Assembly: GCA_003133265.1 (NCBI GenBank)
Contig: PKWQ01000098.1
Span: 1 to 10,258 of the forward strand
Length of the DNA: 10,258 nt
Direction of reading: 5' to 3'
DNA from: Acetobacteraceae bacterium
GTDB lineage: Bacteria; Pseudomonadota; Alphaproteobacteria; Acetobacterales; Acetobacteraceae
The notes beneath the pieces are model-generated. The model was not told the origin of the DNA. It worked only from the letters and a program-made list of their open reading frames with translations, and did no database searches. A program made the translations under genes and the position numbers. Shown piece by piece: positions 1 to 5,493 of this stretch. Each line of letters starts with the position of its first letter. Position 1 is the first letter of the stretch.

Positions 1-672
1 CCCGGCGGCAACAAGCCGTTCCATGCGCCAGAAGTCCTGCGGATGCTGGCGGGCTTCGATCGGGCGCAGGATTTCCAGCCGGCCAACACCCCGCGCACCG
101 TCGATCCGCGCTCGCTCGGGATGGCACTCGACAAGCTGCTGCCGGCGGATCGCAACATCGTTTGCGATGCCGGCAATTTCCTCGGCATCGTGCCGTACCT
201 GTCGGTGCCCGATCCCGGGCATTTCAAGATGACCAGCGAGTTCGCCTCCATCGGCCTCGGCTTCGGCACCGCGCTCGGGATGGCGAAGGGACGGCCGGAC
301 AAGACGACGGTGCTGGTGATCGGCGATGGCGGCTTTCTGATGACGCTGGGCGAGCTGGAGACCGTGGTGCGCGAGGATCTGCCGCTGGTCATCGTGCTGA
401 TGAACGATTGTGCCTATGGCGCGGAATTGCATTTCCTGAAGATGCGCAATCTGCCGGTGGAGAAATCGGTGTTTCCGGATGTGGATTTCGCGCCGATCGC
501 GGAGGGTTTCGGCTTCCAGGTGGCGACCATCCGCACCCTGGAGGATCTGCGGGCCGCCGCGCCGCTGCTGGCCAGGCCGCAGGGGCCGGTGTTGCTGGAC
601 TGCAAACTGAACGCCGCAGTGGCCGCGCCGTTCATGACCGAGTTCGCCGAGTTCGAGGCACGGCACGGCTGA
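1..672 (+). CDS. ThDP-dependent decarboxylase/acetolactate synthase-like enzyme, C-terminal part (partial)
   Basis: The reading frame is open from base 1, so the gene begins upstream; 223 C-terminal residues are visible. This is the pyrophosphate-binding domain of a thiamine-diphosphate enzyme of the acetolactate synthase/benzoylformate decarboxylase superfamily. The ThDP/Mg motif is clear: GDGGF at about residues 108-112 of the visible part, then 24 residues after GDG the pair ND (135-136) and AYGAE, matching the family pattern GDG-X(24-27)-N-N/D. The preceding SEFASIGLGFGTALGMAKG resembles the usual SIG.GLG.A.GA.. segment, and the segment DFAPIAEGFGF and a closing GPVLLDC strand are typical of the domain end. 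Such enzymes decarboxylate 2-oxo acids, ligate them, or cleave 2-hydroxyacyl-CoA. The substrate-determining N-terminal domain lies outside the window, so the activity is open. It is on the same strand as the operon starting at 993 but 320 bp away, with a hairpin between them, so it is probably a separate transcription unit. Confidence 0.9.
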   Translation, partial: PGGNKPFHAPEVLRMLAGFDRAQDFQPANTPRTVDPRSLGMALDKLLPADRNIVCDAGNFLGIVPYLSVPDPGHFKMTSEFASIGLGFGTALGMAKGRPDKTTVLVIGDGGFLMTLGELETVVREDLPLVIVLMNDCAYGAELHFLKMRNLPVEKSVFPDVDFAPIAEGFGFQVATIRTLEDLRAAAPLLARPQGPVLLDCKLNAAVAAPFMTEFAEFEARHG

Positions 673-687
673 GATGGCGGATCTGCA

Positions 688-747
688 AGGGATTTCCAGG
701 TGCGATTCCCCCGGTTTGGGCCGGCATGGAATCCATCTGGAAAGCCT
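688..747 (+). terminator. Long imperfect stem-loop just downstream of the ThDP gene, probable terminator or mRNA 3' end structure
   Basis: Arms AGG (688-690) with CCT (745-747), TTTCCAG (693-699) with CTGGAAA (737-743), GTG (700-702) with CAT (734-736, one G-T wobble), GATTCC (704-709) with GGAATC (728-733) and CCGG (711-714) with CCGG (721-724) nest into one hairpin with about 20 core pairs, a single bulged C at 703, small internal loops and a TTTGGG loop. It starts 16 nt after the stop codon at 672. There is no T-run after it, so it is not a textbook intrinsic terminator; it may work with Rho or protect the mRNA 3' end. The pairing is directly visible; the role is inferred. Confidence 0.5.
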
Positions 748-829
748 GCTATGATTTCCGAAGATGCCTATCCGGGCGTGGTTGCACACGGGATGGGCAC
801 CAGGAATAGCGATACGGCAACGACGTCTC

Positions 830-908
830 ATGCGGCGACGCGAGTTCATTCGGATGCTGCGCGGAGGGGGCACCATCAGCCTTTGCGACCGGCCGCCCGG
901 CCTGTTGA
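830..908 (+). pseudogene. Possible remnant of a Tat-exported ABC substrate-binding protein start
   Basis: From the ATG at 830 the frame reads MRRREFIRML, closely resembling the Tat-type signal start (MKRREFITLLGGAAA...) common in alphaproteobacterial ABC substrate-binding proteins. The frame then runs R-G-G-G-T. Shifting by one base in the G-run at 866-870 instead gives a continuation GAPSAFATGRPAC, small and Ala-rich like the rest of such a signal peptide, before a stop at 906-908. No Shine-Dalgarno site precedes the ATG and no mature domain follows, so if real it is a frameshifted, truncated relic. A chance match over about 25 codons in GC-rich DNA is possible. Confidence 0.3.
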
Positions 909-980
909 CCTATATCGATGACACGCGTCGGCGCATATCCGCCCGCGAGCGTCTGACGCAACCCGCTTGCTGAACCCATA

Positions 981-986
981 AGGAGG
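981..986 (+). promoter_or_regulatory. Consensus ribosome binding site AGGAGG fixing the lyase start
   Basis: AGGAGG lies 6 nt before the ATG at 993, which fixes the start of the HMG-CoA-lyase-like gene and predicts strong translation of the first gene in the operon. Confidence 0.85.
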
Positions 987-992
987 AAACCC

Positions 993-2195
993 ATGTCAGG
1001 ACGATATCCCAAGATCGTTTACACGGAAGAAGGGATGCGCGAGGGCATGCAGATCGAGGATGCCAACATCCCGGTCAGCGCCAAGGTGGAACTGCTGGAT
1101 GCCCTATCGGAGACGGGACTGAAGGAGATCGTTATCGGCTCTTTCGTCAGCCCGAAATACACGCCGCAAATGGCCCGGATCGACGAGATCGTCACCAAGT
1201 TCCATCCCAAGGCGGGCGTCCAGTATACCGCGCTGGCGCTGAACGAGAAGGGTGTCGAGCGCGCCAAGCAGTACTCGCCGCCGCTGACGATCGTGCGCAG
1301 CCGGCGGCCGCAGTTGCGGGTGCATCAGTGCGACGTGTTCGCGCGGCGCAACACCAACCGCTCCCAGATGCAGGAAATGGCGGCGTGGGCGAAGGTGATT
1401 TCCAGCTCGGTCGAGAGCGGCGTCAAGGAAGCCGGCATCGGCACCAACGCGACCTTCGGCTCCAACTTCGTGGGCGACTTCAGCGTCGATATGACGATGA
1501 AGTTCCTGGACATGCAGCACGCGCTGTGGGACGCGGTGGGCATCAAGGTAACCTCGGTCAGCATCGGCGACCCGATGGGCTGGTGCCATCCGGTGAAGGT
1601 CGAGGAGATTTTCAGCCGCGTGAAGCGCAAGTGGCCGGAGATCAACACCTTCAGCGCGCATCTGCACAACAGCCGTGGCATGGCGATCGTGTCGGCGTAT
1701 ACCGCGATCAAGACACTCAGCGCCGATGACACGCTGCACCTGCAAGGCACCATCGGCGGTATCGGCGGCTGCCCGTATTGCGGCAACGGCCGCTCCACCG
1801 GCATGGCGCCGACCGAGGACTTCATGCACATGCTGGAAGGCATGGGCATCGAGACCGGCGTCGATCTCGGCAAGCTGATCGATTGCGTCTGGATGCTCGA
1901 GAAGATGATCGGCCGCCAGGCCTGGGGTCATGTGTCGCGCGCCGGCCCTCGGCCGATGAAGCCGGAGCAGTTCTTCGATGCCAACGCGCCGTTCGTCGAA
2001 ACGGTGGCGCAGGCCGAGCACTTCCGGAAGGGCAAGAAGGTCTACGAGGGCTGCATCTATCCGTGGGACAAGCCGATCGCCAGCCCGTATCTCGATCGGG
2101 CACTGAAGGGGCTGCCGACCTACGAGCCGGAAGGCGCCTGGCCGTGGGAGGAGGCGTTCTTCCCGAAGCCGGAGGCGGTGGCCGCCGCGGAGTAG
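993..2195 (+). CDS. HMG-CoA lyase-like DRE-TIM metallolyase with variant active site
   Basis: A 400-aa protein of the pyruvate carboxyltransferase/HMGL-like TIM-barrel family. Family members use a divalent metal for aldol/Claisen-type cleavage or condensation; HMG-CoA lyase splits HMG-CoA into acetyl-CoA and acetoacetate. Visible HMGL features are SFVSPKYTPQMA at 50-61, FARRNTNRS at 116-124, SIGDPMG at 190-196, the metal-binding H-x-H pair H223/H225, and the signature GGIGGCPY at 255-262 with C260 at the catalytic cysteine position. Three parts differ from true HMGL: the RDGLQ motif is R16-E-G-M-Q20, so the metal-ligand Asp is Glu; the HDTYG motif is HNSRG (225-229); and about 75 extra C-terminal residues include YPWDKPIASPY. 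At 400 aa it is longer than the usual ~300. It leads an operon with two MaoC hydratases 81 bp downstream. A lyase for a related branched hydroxyacyl-CoA is more likely than HMG-CoA lyase itself. Family confidence is high, substrate unknown. Confidence 0.9.
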   Translation: MSGRYPKIVYTEEGMREGMQIEDANIPVSAKVELLDALSETGLKEIVIGSFVSPKYTPQMARIDEIVTKFHPKAGVQYTALALNEKGVERAKQYSPPLTIVRSRRPQLRVHQCDVFARRNTNRSQMQEMAAWAKVISSSVESGVKEAGIGTNATFGSNFVGDFSVDMTMKFLDMQHALWDAVGIKVTSVSIGDPMGWCHPVKVEEIFSRVKRKWPEINTFSAHLHNSRGMAIVSAYTAIKTLSADDTLHLQGTIGGIGGCPYCGNGRSTGMAPTEDFMHMLEGMGIETGVDLGKLIDCVWMLEKMIGRQAWGHVSRAGPRPMKPEQFFDANAPFVETVAQAEHFRKGKKVYEGCIYPWDKPIASPYLDRALKGLPTYEPEGAWPWEEAFFPKPEAVAAAE

Positions 2196-2223
2196 GCGTC
2201 CCGCCTGGGCTGACCGTTGCCGT

Positions 2224-2255
2224 GGCGGGCTGGGGCGTCGATGCCCCGGCCCGCC
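2224..2255 (+). repeat. Strong intercistronic hairpin between lyase and first MaoC gene
   Basis: GGCGGGC (2224-2230), T, GGGGC (2232-2236) pairs with GCCCC (2243-2247), G, GCCCGCC (2249-2255): a 13-bp stem with one T-G wobble and a 6-nt GTCGAT loop. It sits between the stop at 2195 and the Shine-Dalgarno at 2263-2270. No T-run follows, so a full terminator is unlikely. Partial attenuation or protection of the upstream mRNA segment is a plausible role. Confidence 0.7.
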
Positions 2256-2276
2256 GTTGCTCAGAAGGAGCTTTGC

Positions 2277-2846
2277 ATGAGCGAGACGAAAAACCCGCTG
2301 ACGCCCGAGGTCAAGGCGATCATTGGCCTGGCGGCGGAGAAGGTGGAGGCGAGCCCGCCCTGGGGCATCGAGCGCGAGGGCCTGCGCATCTTCACCAACG
2401 CGATCATGGACCCGGACCCGCGCTACTGGGACGACGAATTCGCCAAGACAACGAAGTTCGGCGGAATAGTCACCCCCCCGATCTACTGCTCGTATATCGG
2501 GCGGAAGACCCTGGCTGGCGTCGAGGACCCGATCACCCGCGCGTTCCGCGAGAACCCCAACTCCGACGGTATCGGCGGGGTGCGCGAGGGCGGACCGGAC
2601 AGCAAGGGCACACTGCCGCCGATTCCGACGCCGCTGAAGCGGATCCTGAACGCCGGCAACGAGATCGAGGTGTACAAGTATCCGGCTCTTGGGGACCACA
2701 TCTACAGCCAGGCCAGTTATCACGACGTCAAGGGGCGCGTCACCAAGGACGGCACCGCGATGCTCGTTGTCACGATCCAGACGACCTACACCAACCAGAA
2801 CGACGACGTGCTGTGCATCCTGCGCCAGTCGACCATCCGTCGTTAG
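2277..2846 (+). CDS. MaoC-like dehydratase, N-terminal-type (FAS1-like) hot-dog subunit
   Basis: A 189-aa single hot-dog protein resembling the MaoC/FAS1-like dehydratase N-terminal domain. The stretch F39-TNAIMDPDPRYWDDEFA (39-56) followed by GGIVTPP (62-68) matches the family pattern of an acidic D-P-x-x-Y-W-D segment, then G-G-I-V-x-P-P. The second half has NAGNEIEVYKYP, DV..RVTKDGTAM and TYTNQ, also typical. This half usually lacks the catalytic His and pairs with a hydratase-2-type partner, here probably the next gene 27 bp downstream. Together they would form a two-chain (R)-specific enoyl-CoA hydratase, comparable in design to mycobacterial HadAB or to the two domains of mesaconyl-CoA hydratase. 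The ATG at 2277 is chosen over an upstream in-frame ATG at 2217 because AGAAGGAG lies at 2263-2270 and the family N-terminus aligns from here; the 2217 start would also run through the hairpin. Confidence 0.85.
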   Translation: MSETKNPLTPEVKAIIGLAAEKVEASPPWGIEREGLRIFTNAIMDPDPRYWDDEFAKTTKFGGIVTPPIYCSYIGRKTLAGVEDPITRAFRENPNSDGIGGVREGGPDSKGTLPPIPTPLKRILNAGNEIEVYKYPALGDHIYSQASYHDVKGRVTKDGTAMLVVTIQTTYTNQNDDVLCILRQSTIRR

Positions 2847-2873
2847 GCCGGGTCGTACCAGAAGGAATAAGCC

Positions 2874-3377
2874 ATGGTGACCGCAGACGAGCTTCGCAAC
2901 AAGACGCAGCTCTATTACGATGACGTTCAGGTGGGGCAGGAGATGCCGCCCCTGGTGATCGGCCCGATGACGCCGACGCATTTGTTCCGCTGGAGTGCGG
3001 CGATCGAGAACTGGCACCGCATCCATTACGACCAGAGCTTCGCGATCTACCACGACGGCCTGCCGAACATCCTGGGGCAGGGTTCCTGGAAGCAAAGCAT
3101 CCTGCCGCGCTATCTGAAGGATATATGCCTGCCGGATGGCTGGCCGTGGAAGGTGCAGTTCCAGCACCGCGCGATGATCGTGCCGGGCGATACGATCACG
3201 GTCTGGGCCAAGGTGACCGGCAAGCGCGAGGCCGACGGCCTCGGGCTGATCGACATGGATGTTGGGATGAGGCTGCAATACGATGCTGAATCCTGCCCGG
3301 GCACGGCGACCATCGTGCTGCCGATCCGTGGCGGCCGGGCGATCCCCTATCCGTTCGTGGCTCCGAAAGGGGCGTAG
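2874..3377 (+). CDS. MaoC-like hydratase, catalytic HTD2-type hot-dog subunit
   Basis: A 167-aa hot-dog protein. Residues 39-53 contain RWSAAIENWHRIHYD, matching the N-x-HRIHYD motif seen in HTD2-type dehydratases and mesaconyl-CoA-hydratase-like proteins; N46 takes the place of the Asp in classical MaoC D-x-N-P-x-H motifs and H51 is the likely catalytic His. ILGQGSW (66-72) fits the conserved G following this active-site helix, and VPGDTITVWAKVTGKR (103-118) is the usual 'x-G-D-x-l' strand of the fold. AGAAGGA at 2860-2866 supports the ATG at 2874. The gene follows the N-terminal-type hot-dog gene by 27 bp, so the two very likely form one heteromeric enoyl-CoA hydratase in the cytoplasm, supplying a 3-hydroxyacyl-CoA for the lyase at 993. 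Substrate is not determinable from the sequence. Confidence 0.87.
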   Translation: MVTADELRNKTQLYYDDVQVGQEMPPLVIGPMTPTHLFRWSAAIENWHRIHYDQSFAIYHDGLPNILGQGSWKQSILPRYLKDICLPDGWPWKVQFQHRAMIVPGDTITVWAKVTGKREADGLGLIDMDVGMRLQYDAESCPGTATIVLPIRGGRAIPYPFVAPKGA

Positions 3378-3388
3378 CAACAACAACG

Positions 3389-3413
3389 CCGTCCGACCAA
3401 CATGGCCGGGCGG
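3389..3413 (+). repeat. Intercistronic hairpin between second MaoC gene and the 90-aa gene
   Basis: CCGTCCG (3389-3395) pairs with CGGGCGG (3407-3413) with one T-G wobble, and CC (3397-3398) can pair with GG (3404-3405) inside. It lies in the 68-bp gap before the next gene. It is weaker than the hairpin at 2224-2255. No T-run follows, so it may shape mRNA stability rather than end transcription. Confidence 0.45.
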
Positions 3414-3445
3414 TCCAGGAAATGCCGGTTGGCAAAGGAGACGCT

Positions 3446-3718
3446 ATGGGACGCTGGATCGCGATCGGAAAAGTGCCAGGATGGGATGACCTGGGAAAAT
3501 TCACCGATGAGCTGAAGGCGACGGCGAAGTGGCGCATCGATCCGCGGACGACGATCACGTCGGTGACCGCGCTGGCGGATGGCCGCCTGATCGCGGAATG
3601 TCACGCCAACAGCCAAGCGGATTTCGACGCCTGGCTGGCGCAGAAGGGCTTCCAGGTTGAAAGCGTGACGCCGATCACGCACTTGGCGAAAACCGGAGAA
3701 ATCTGGAAGGTCCGCTAG
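3446..3718 (+). CDS. Small 90-aa protein of unknown function, last gene of the lyase operon
   Basis: I do not recognise a named family. The protein starts MGRWIAIGKVPGWDD and ends EIWKVR. By eye it alternates a strand (residues 3-10), a helix (about 12-29), a strand pair around ITSVTALADGRLIAEC (37-52), a helix (about 56-67) and final strands. This pattern would fit a dimeric alpha/beta-barrel (ferredoxin-like) fold; that is inference. There is no signal peptide, membrane segment or paired-cysteine motif. AAAGGAG at 3434-3440 supports the ATG at 3446; an in-frame ATG at 3422 lies upstream of that site and is less likely. It is 68 bp downstream of the catalytic MaoC gene and is followed by the convergent terminator, so it is co-transcribed with the lyase and hydratases. 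It could be an accessory enzyme or a binding protein for the same pathway. Confidence 0.75.
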   Translation: MGRWIAIGKVPGWDDLGKFTDELKATAKWRIDPRTTITSVTALADGRLIAECHANSQADFDAWLAQKGFQVESVTPITHLAKTGEIWKVR

Positions 3719-3768
3719 GCGTTTGCGATCTGGTCGGCTTCGCGGAAATGTCGGCCAAGGATGAGGCA

Positions 3769-3792
3769 AAGGGGGAGCCGAAGCTCCCCCTT
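3769..3792. terminator. Bidirectional intrinsic terminator between convergent operons
   Basis: AAGGGGGAGC (3769-3778) and GCTCCCCCTT (3783-3792) form a perfect 10-bp stem. On the minus strand the loop is TTCG closed by C-G, the very stable cUUCGg tetraloop. The plus-strand transcript continues TTCTTGTT and the minus-strand transcript continues with a short T-run (the stem's own TT plus one more T), so it can serve both the operon ending at 3718 and the MFS gene ending at 3798. Confidence 0.85.
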
Positions 3793-3797
3793 CTTGT

Positions 3798-5216
3798 TCA
3801 ATGCGCGATTGCCTCGACCTCCAGCCTGCTGGTGCGCGGACCGAGTGTGGCGACCGAGACGATCACCGCCGCCATGCACGCGGCGACGAAGACGAACACG
3901 CCCGTGGCACCGAAGTCTCGCAGGAAAAAGGCGATGAAGAACGGCGTCAGGATGCCGCTGAACCGGCTCCAGGAATACACGAACCCGATCCCACGGGCGC
4001 GGATGCGCGTCGGATAGAGCTCCGACTGATAGCTGTGCAGCGCGAACGAAAGCCACTGCGCTGACATCGCCAGGGCAGCCCCGAGCACGATCAGCGCCCC
4101 CGTCGTGGTCGCGCTGCCGAAGCAGATGCCGAACAAGGCGATCGCCAAGCACGAAGCGCAGGCGTGCCATTTGCGCTCCATCCGGTCGGCGAACAGCATG
4201 ACCAGCAGCGGAGAGGCGACGGCGGCGATATTGATGAACACGCTGTATTCGAGGCTTTCGGTGACGTGGATGCCTTTGGAGATGAGCAAGGTCGGCGTCC
4301 ATGCGACAAAGCCGTAGAACCCGACCGTTTGGAAAAAGTTGAAGAGCACCAGCATGATCGTGCGCTTGCGGTAGCGCGGGCTGAAGATCTCGGCGATGCT
4401 CCCCTTGCGCGGATTCTGGTAGTGGGGCGGCTCCGGGGTCGGCAGAGGCCGCCCGTATTCGGCCTGGGCCCGGGCCTCGATCCCGGCCATCACCTTCTCG
4501 GCCTCCTCCATCCGGCCCTGTTGCGCGAGCCAGCGCGGGCTTTCGGGCAGGCCGAGCCGGATCCACCAGACGATGATCGCGGCGATTGAGCCGATACACG
4601 CCACCCAGCGCCAGCCGTCAAAGCCGAACGGCGCATTCGCGGTCAGTTGCCAGGAGAGAATATAGGCAATCAGGAAGGCGAACGCGTTCATCGCCTGCAG
4701 AAGACCAAACGCCTTGCCGCGAACCCTTTTGGGAACCAGCTCGGAGAGATAGGCATCCACCGTGACGAGTTCGAGCCCGACGCCGAGTGCGCTGATAAAC
4801 CGCCAGATATTGACGCCGTCGGCGGTCGTCTGCAGGGCCATCATGAAGTTGGCGCCGCCGAACAACAGAAGCGCGTAGGCAAAGATGGCACGCCGGCCGA
4901 AATGGTCCGCGACATAGGAAACCAGGAGCGAGGCGACGAACAGCCCGGCGAAAAACACCGCGACAAAGCTGGCGAACCCGGTGAAGCCGAAAAAGCTCAC
5001 CGTGGTCGCGGTGAAAATCTTGGCTTTGAACAGTCCCGGCCCCAAGGCGCCGATGAGCCCGATGGCATAGCTGTCGAAAAAACCGCCGAGGGTAAGCAGA
5101 ACCGCCATAATCCACATGGATCGCGTCATCGGCAGGCGGTCGAGGCGGGCGGTCAGCTTCTCCGCGGCGGTGGCCGCCGCCGGTTCCACCGCAGTCCCCA
5201 TTGGTATGGTGTTCAT
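3798..5216 (-). CDS. MFS transporter, sugar-porter/metabolite:H+ symporter type
   Basis: A 472-aa inner-membrane protein with about 12 predicted hydrophobic segments, a cytoplasmic N-terminus of about 33 residues and a hydrophilic central loop (about 230-285). MFS signatures are a membrane-embedded acidic residue in GGFFDSYAIG (D48), motif A as DHFGRR (104-109), ELVPKRVRGK (159-168), PESPRW (224-229), a second motif A-like ADRMERK (343-349) and the mirrored ELYPTRIRARG (399-409). The PESPRW and ELxPxRxRG motifs put it with the sugar porter/aromatic-acid/metabolite symporter branch. It probably imports an organic acid for the surrounding CoA-thioester pathway; the substrate is not shown by sequence. 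GGGAGG (complement of 5228-5233) lies 11 nt before the ATG. It is separated from the upstream CoA-transferase gene by 277 bp, so it likely has its own promoter or regulatory point. Confidence 0.92.
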   Translation of the reverse strand: MNTIPMGTAVEPAAATAAEKLTARLDRLPMTRSMWIMAVLLTLGGFFDSYAIGLIGALGPGLFKAKIFTATTVSFFGFTGFASFVAVFFAGLFVASLLVSYVADHFGRRAIFAYALLLFGGANFMMALQTTADGVNIWRFISALGVGLELVTVDAYLSELVPKRVRGKAFGLLQAMNAFAFLIAYILSWQLTANAPFGFDGWRWVACIGSIAAIIVWWIRLGLPESPRWLAQQGRMEEAEKVMAGIEARAQAEYGRPLPTPEPPHYQNPRKGSIAEIFSPRYRKRTIMLVLFNFFQTVGFYGFVAWTPTLLISKGIHVTESLEYSVFINIAAVASPLLVMLFADRMERKWHACASCLAIALFGICFGSATTTGALIVLGAALAMSAQWLSFALHSYQSELYPTRIRARGIGFVYSWSRFSGILTPFFIAFFLRDFGATGVFVFVAACMAAVIVSVATLGPRTSRLEVEAIAH

Positions 5217-5336
5217 TTGTTGCGTTTCCTCCCCTGGCGACGGAGCATTATCGGCTCCCTCATCCTTGGCGGAATTGCCGGCAGGCCGTCAGGCCCGCGA
5301 CACCGTGCAAGGACTCGAAATCCACGCCCGTTCGCG

Positions 5337-5351
5337 GTGACAACCTGTCAC
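5337..5351. promoter_or_regulatory. Operator-like perfect dyad upstream of the MFS gene
   Basis: GTGACA-ACC-TGTCAC is a perfect inverted repeat with 6-bp arms and a 3-bp spacer, 121 bp before the MFS start codon. Four bases further on is a 10-bp palindrome, CGCGATCGCG (5356-5365). The size and symmetry suit a dimeric transcription factor, but no regulator gene is in the window to match it. On the minus strand the dyad includes TTGTCA, a possible -35 box, though no good -10 box follows it. Confidence 0.45.
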
Positions 5352-5405
5352 ACTGCGCGATCGCGGGCAATCATTGCGTGTATCGTTGCTGCCCAGGTCG
5401 CCCAG

Positions 5406-5471
5406 CGGGAAACGGCCTACAGACGATTTTGATCCGGGAAAATACTTATGTCGGTCGGTGCCGCCGGGAAA
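5406..5471. repeat. Three CGGGAAA copies spaced 29 and 30 bp
   Basis: CGGGAAA occurs at 5406-5412, 5435-5441 and 5465-5471, in the gap between the CoA-transferase stop (5494) and the MFS gene start (5216). The near-constant spacing of about three helical turns suggests an iterated binding site for the MFS promoter region, but 7-bp matches may also arise by chance. Confidence 0.3.
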
Positions 5472-5493
5472 TGATTGCTTTCGGCGCCTGGTG

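Larger units (their letters stand above)
673..992. other. 320-bp gap between the ThDP gene and the lyase operon
   Basis: Apart from the hairpin at 688-747, a possible degenerate gene start at 830-908 and the ribosome binding site at 981-986, no gene of credible composition is seen on either strand. The promoter of the operon at 993 should lie here. A TTGACC at 905-910 resembles a -35 box, but no convincing -10 follows at 16-18 bp, so no promoter is called. Short open frames here overlap one another in different phases and lack ribosome binding sites. Confidence 0.6.

Noticed and set aside
905..910. TTGACC as a -35 box for the lyase operon
   Set aside because: No convincing -10 hexamer lies 16-18 bp downstream; the TATATC that follows is directly adjacent rather than correctly spaced.
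1778..2923. A 381-codon plus-strand frame overlapping the lyase end, the first MaoC gene and the start of the second
   Set aside because: Arg/Gly/Ala-rich out-of-phase translation with no motif; the genes in the other phases have ribosome binding sites and clear family motifs.
1104..3386. A 760-codon open frame on the minus strand across the lyase and both MaoC genes
   Set aside because: It is antisense to three well-supported genes, rich in Arg/His/Asp/Ala with no recognisable domain, and has the look of a GC-rich shadow frame.
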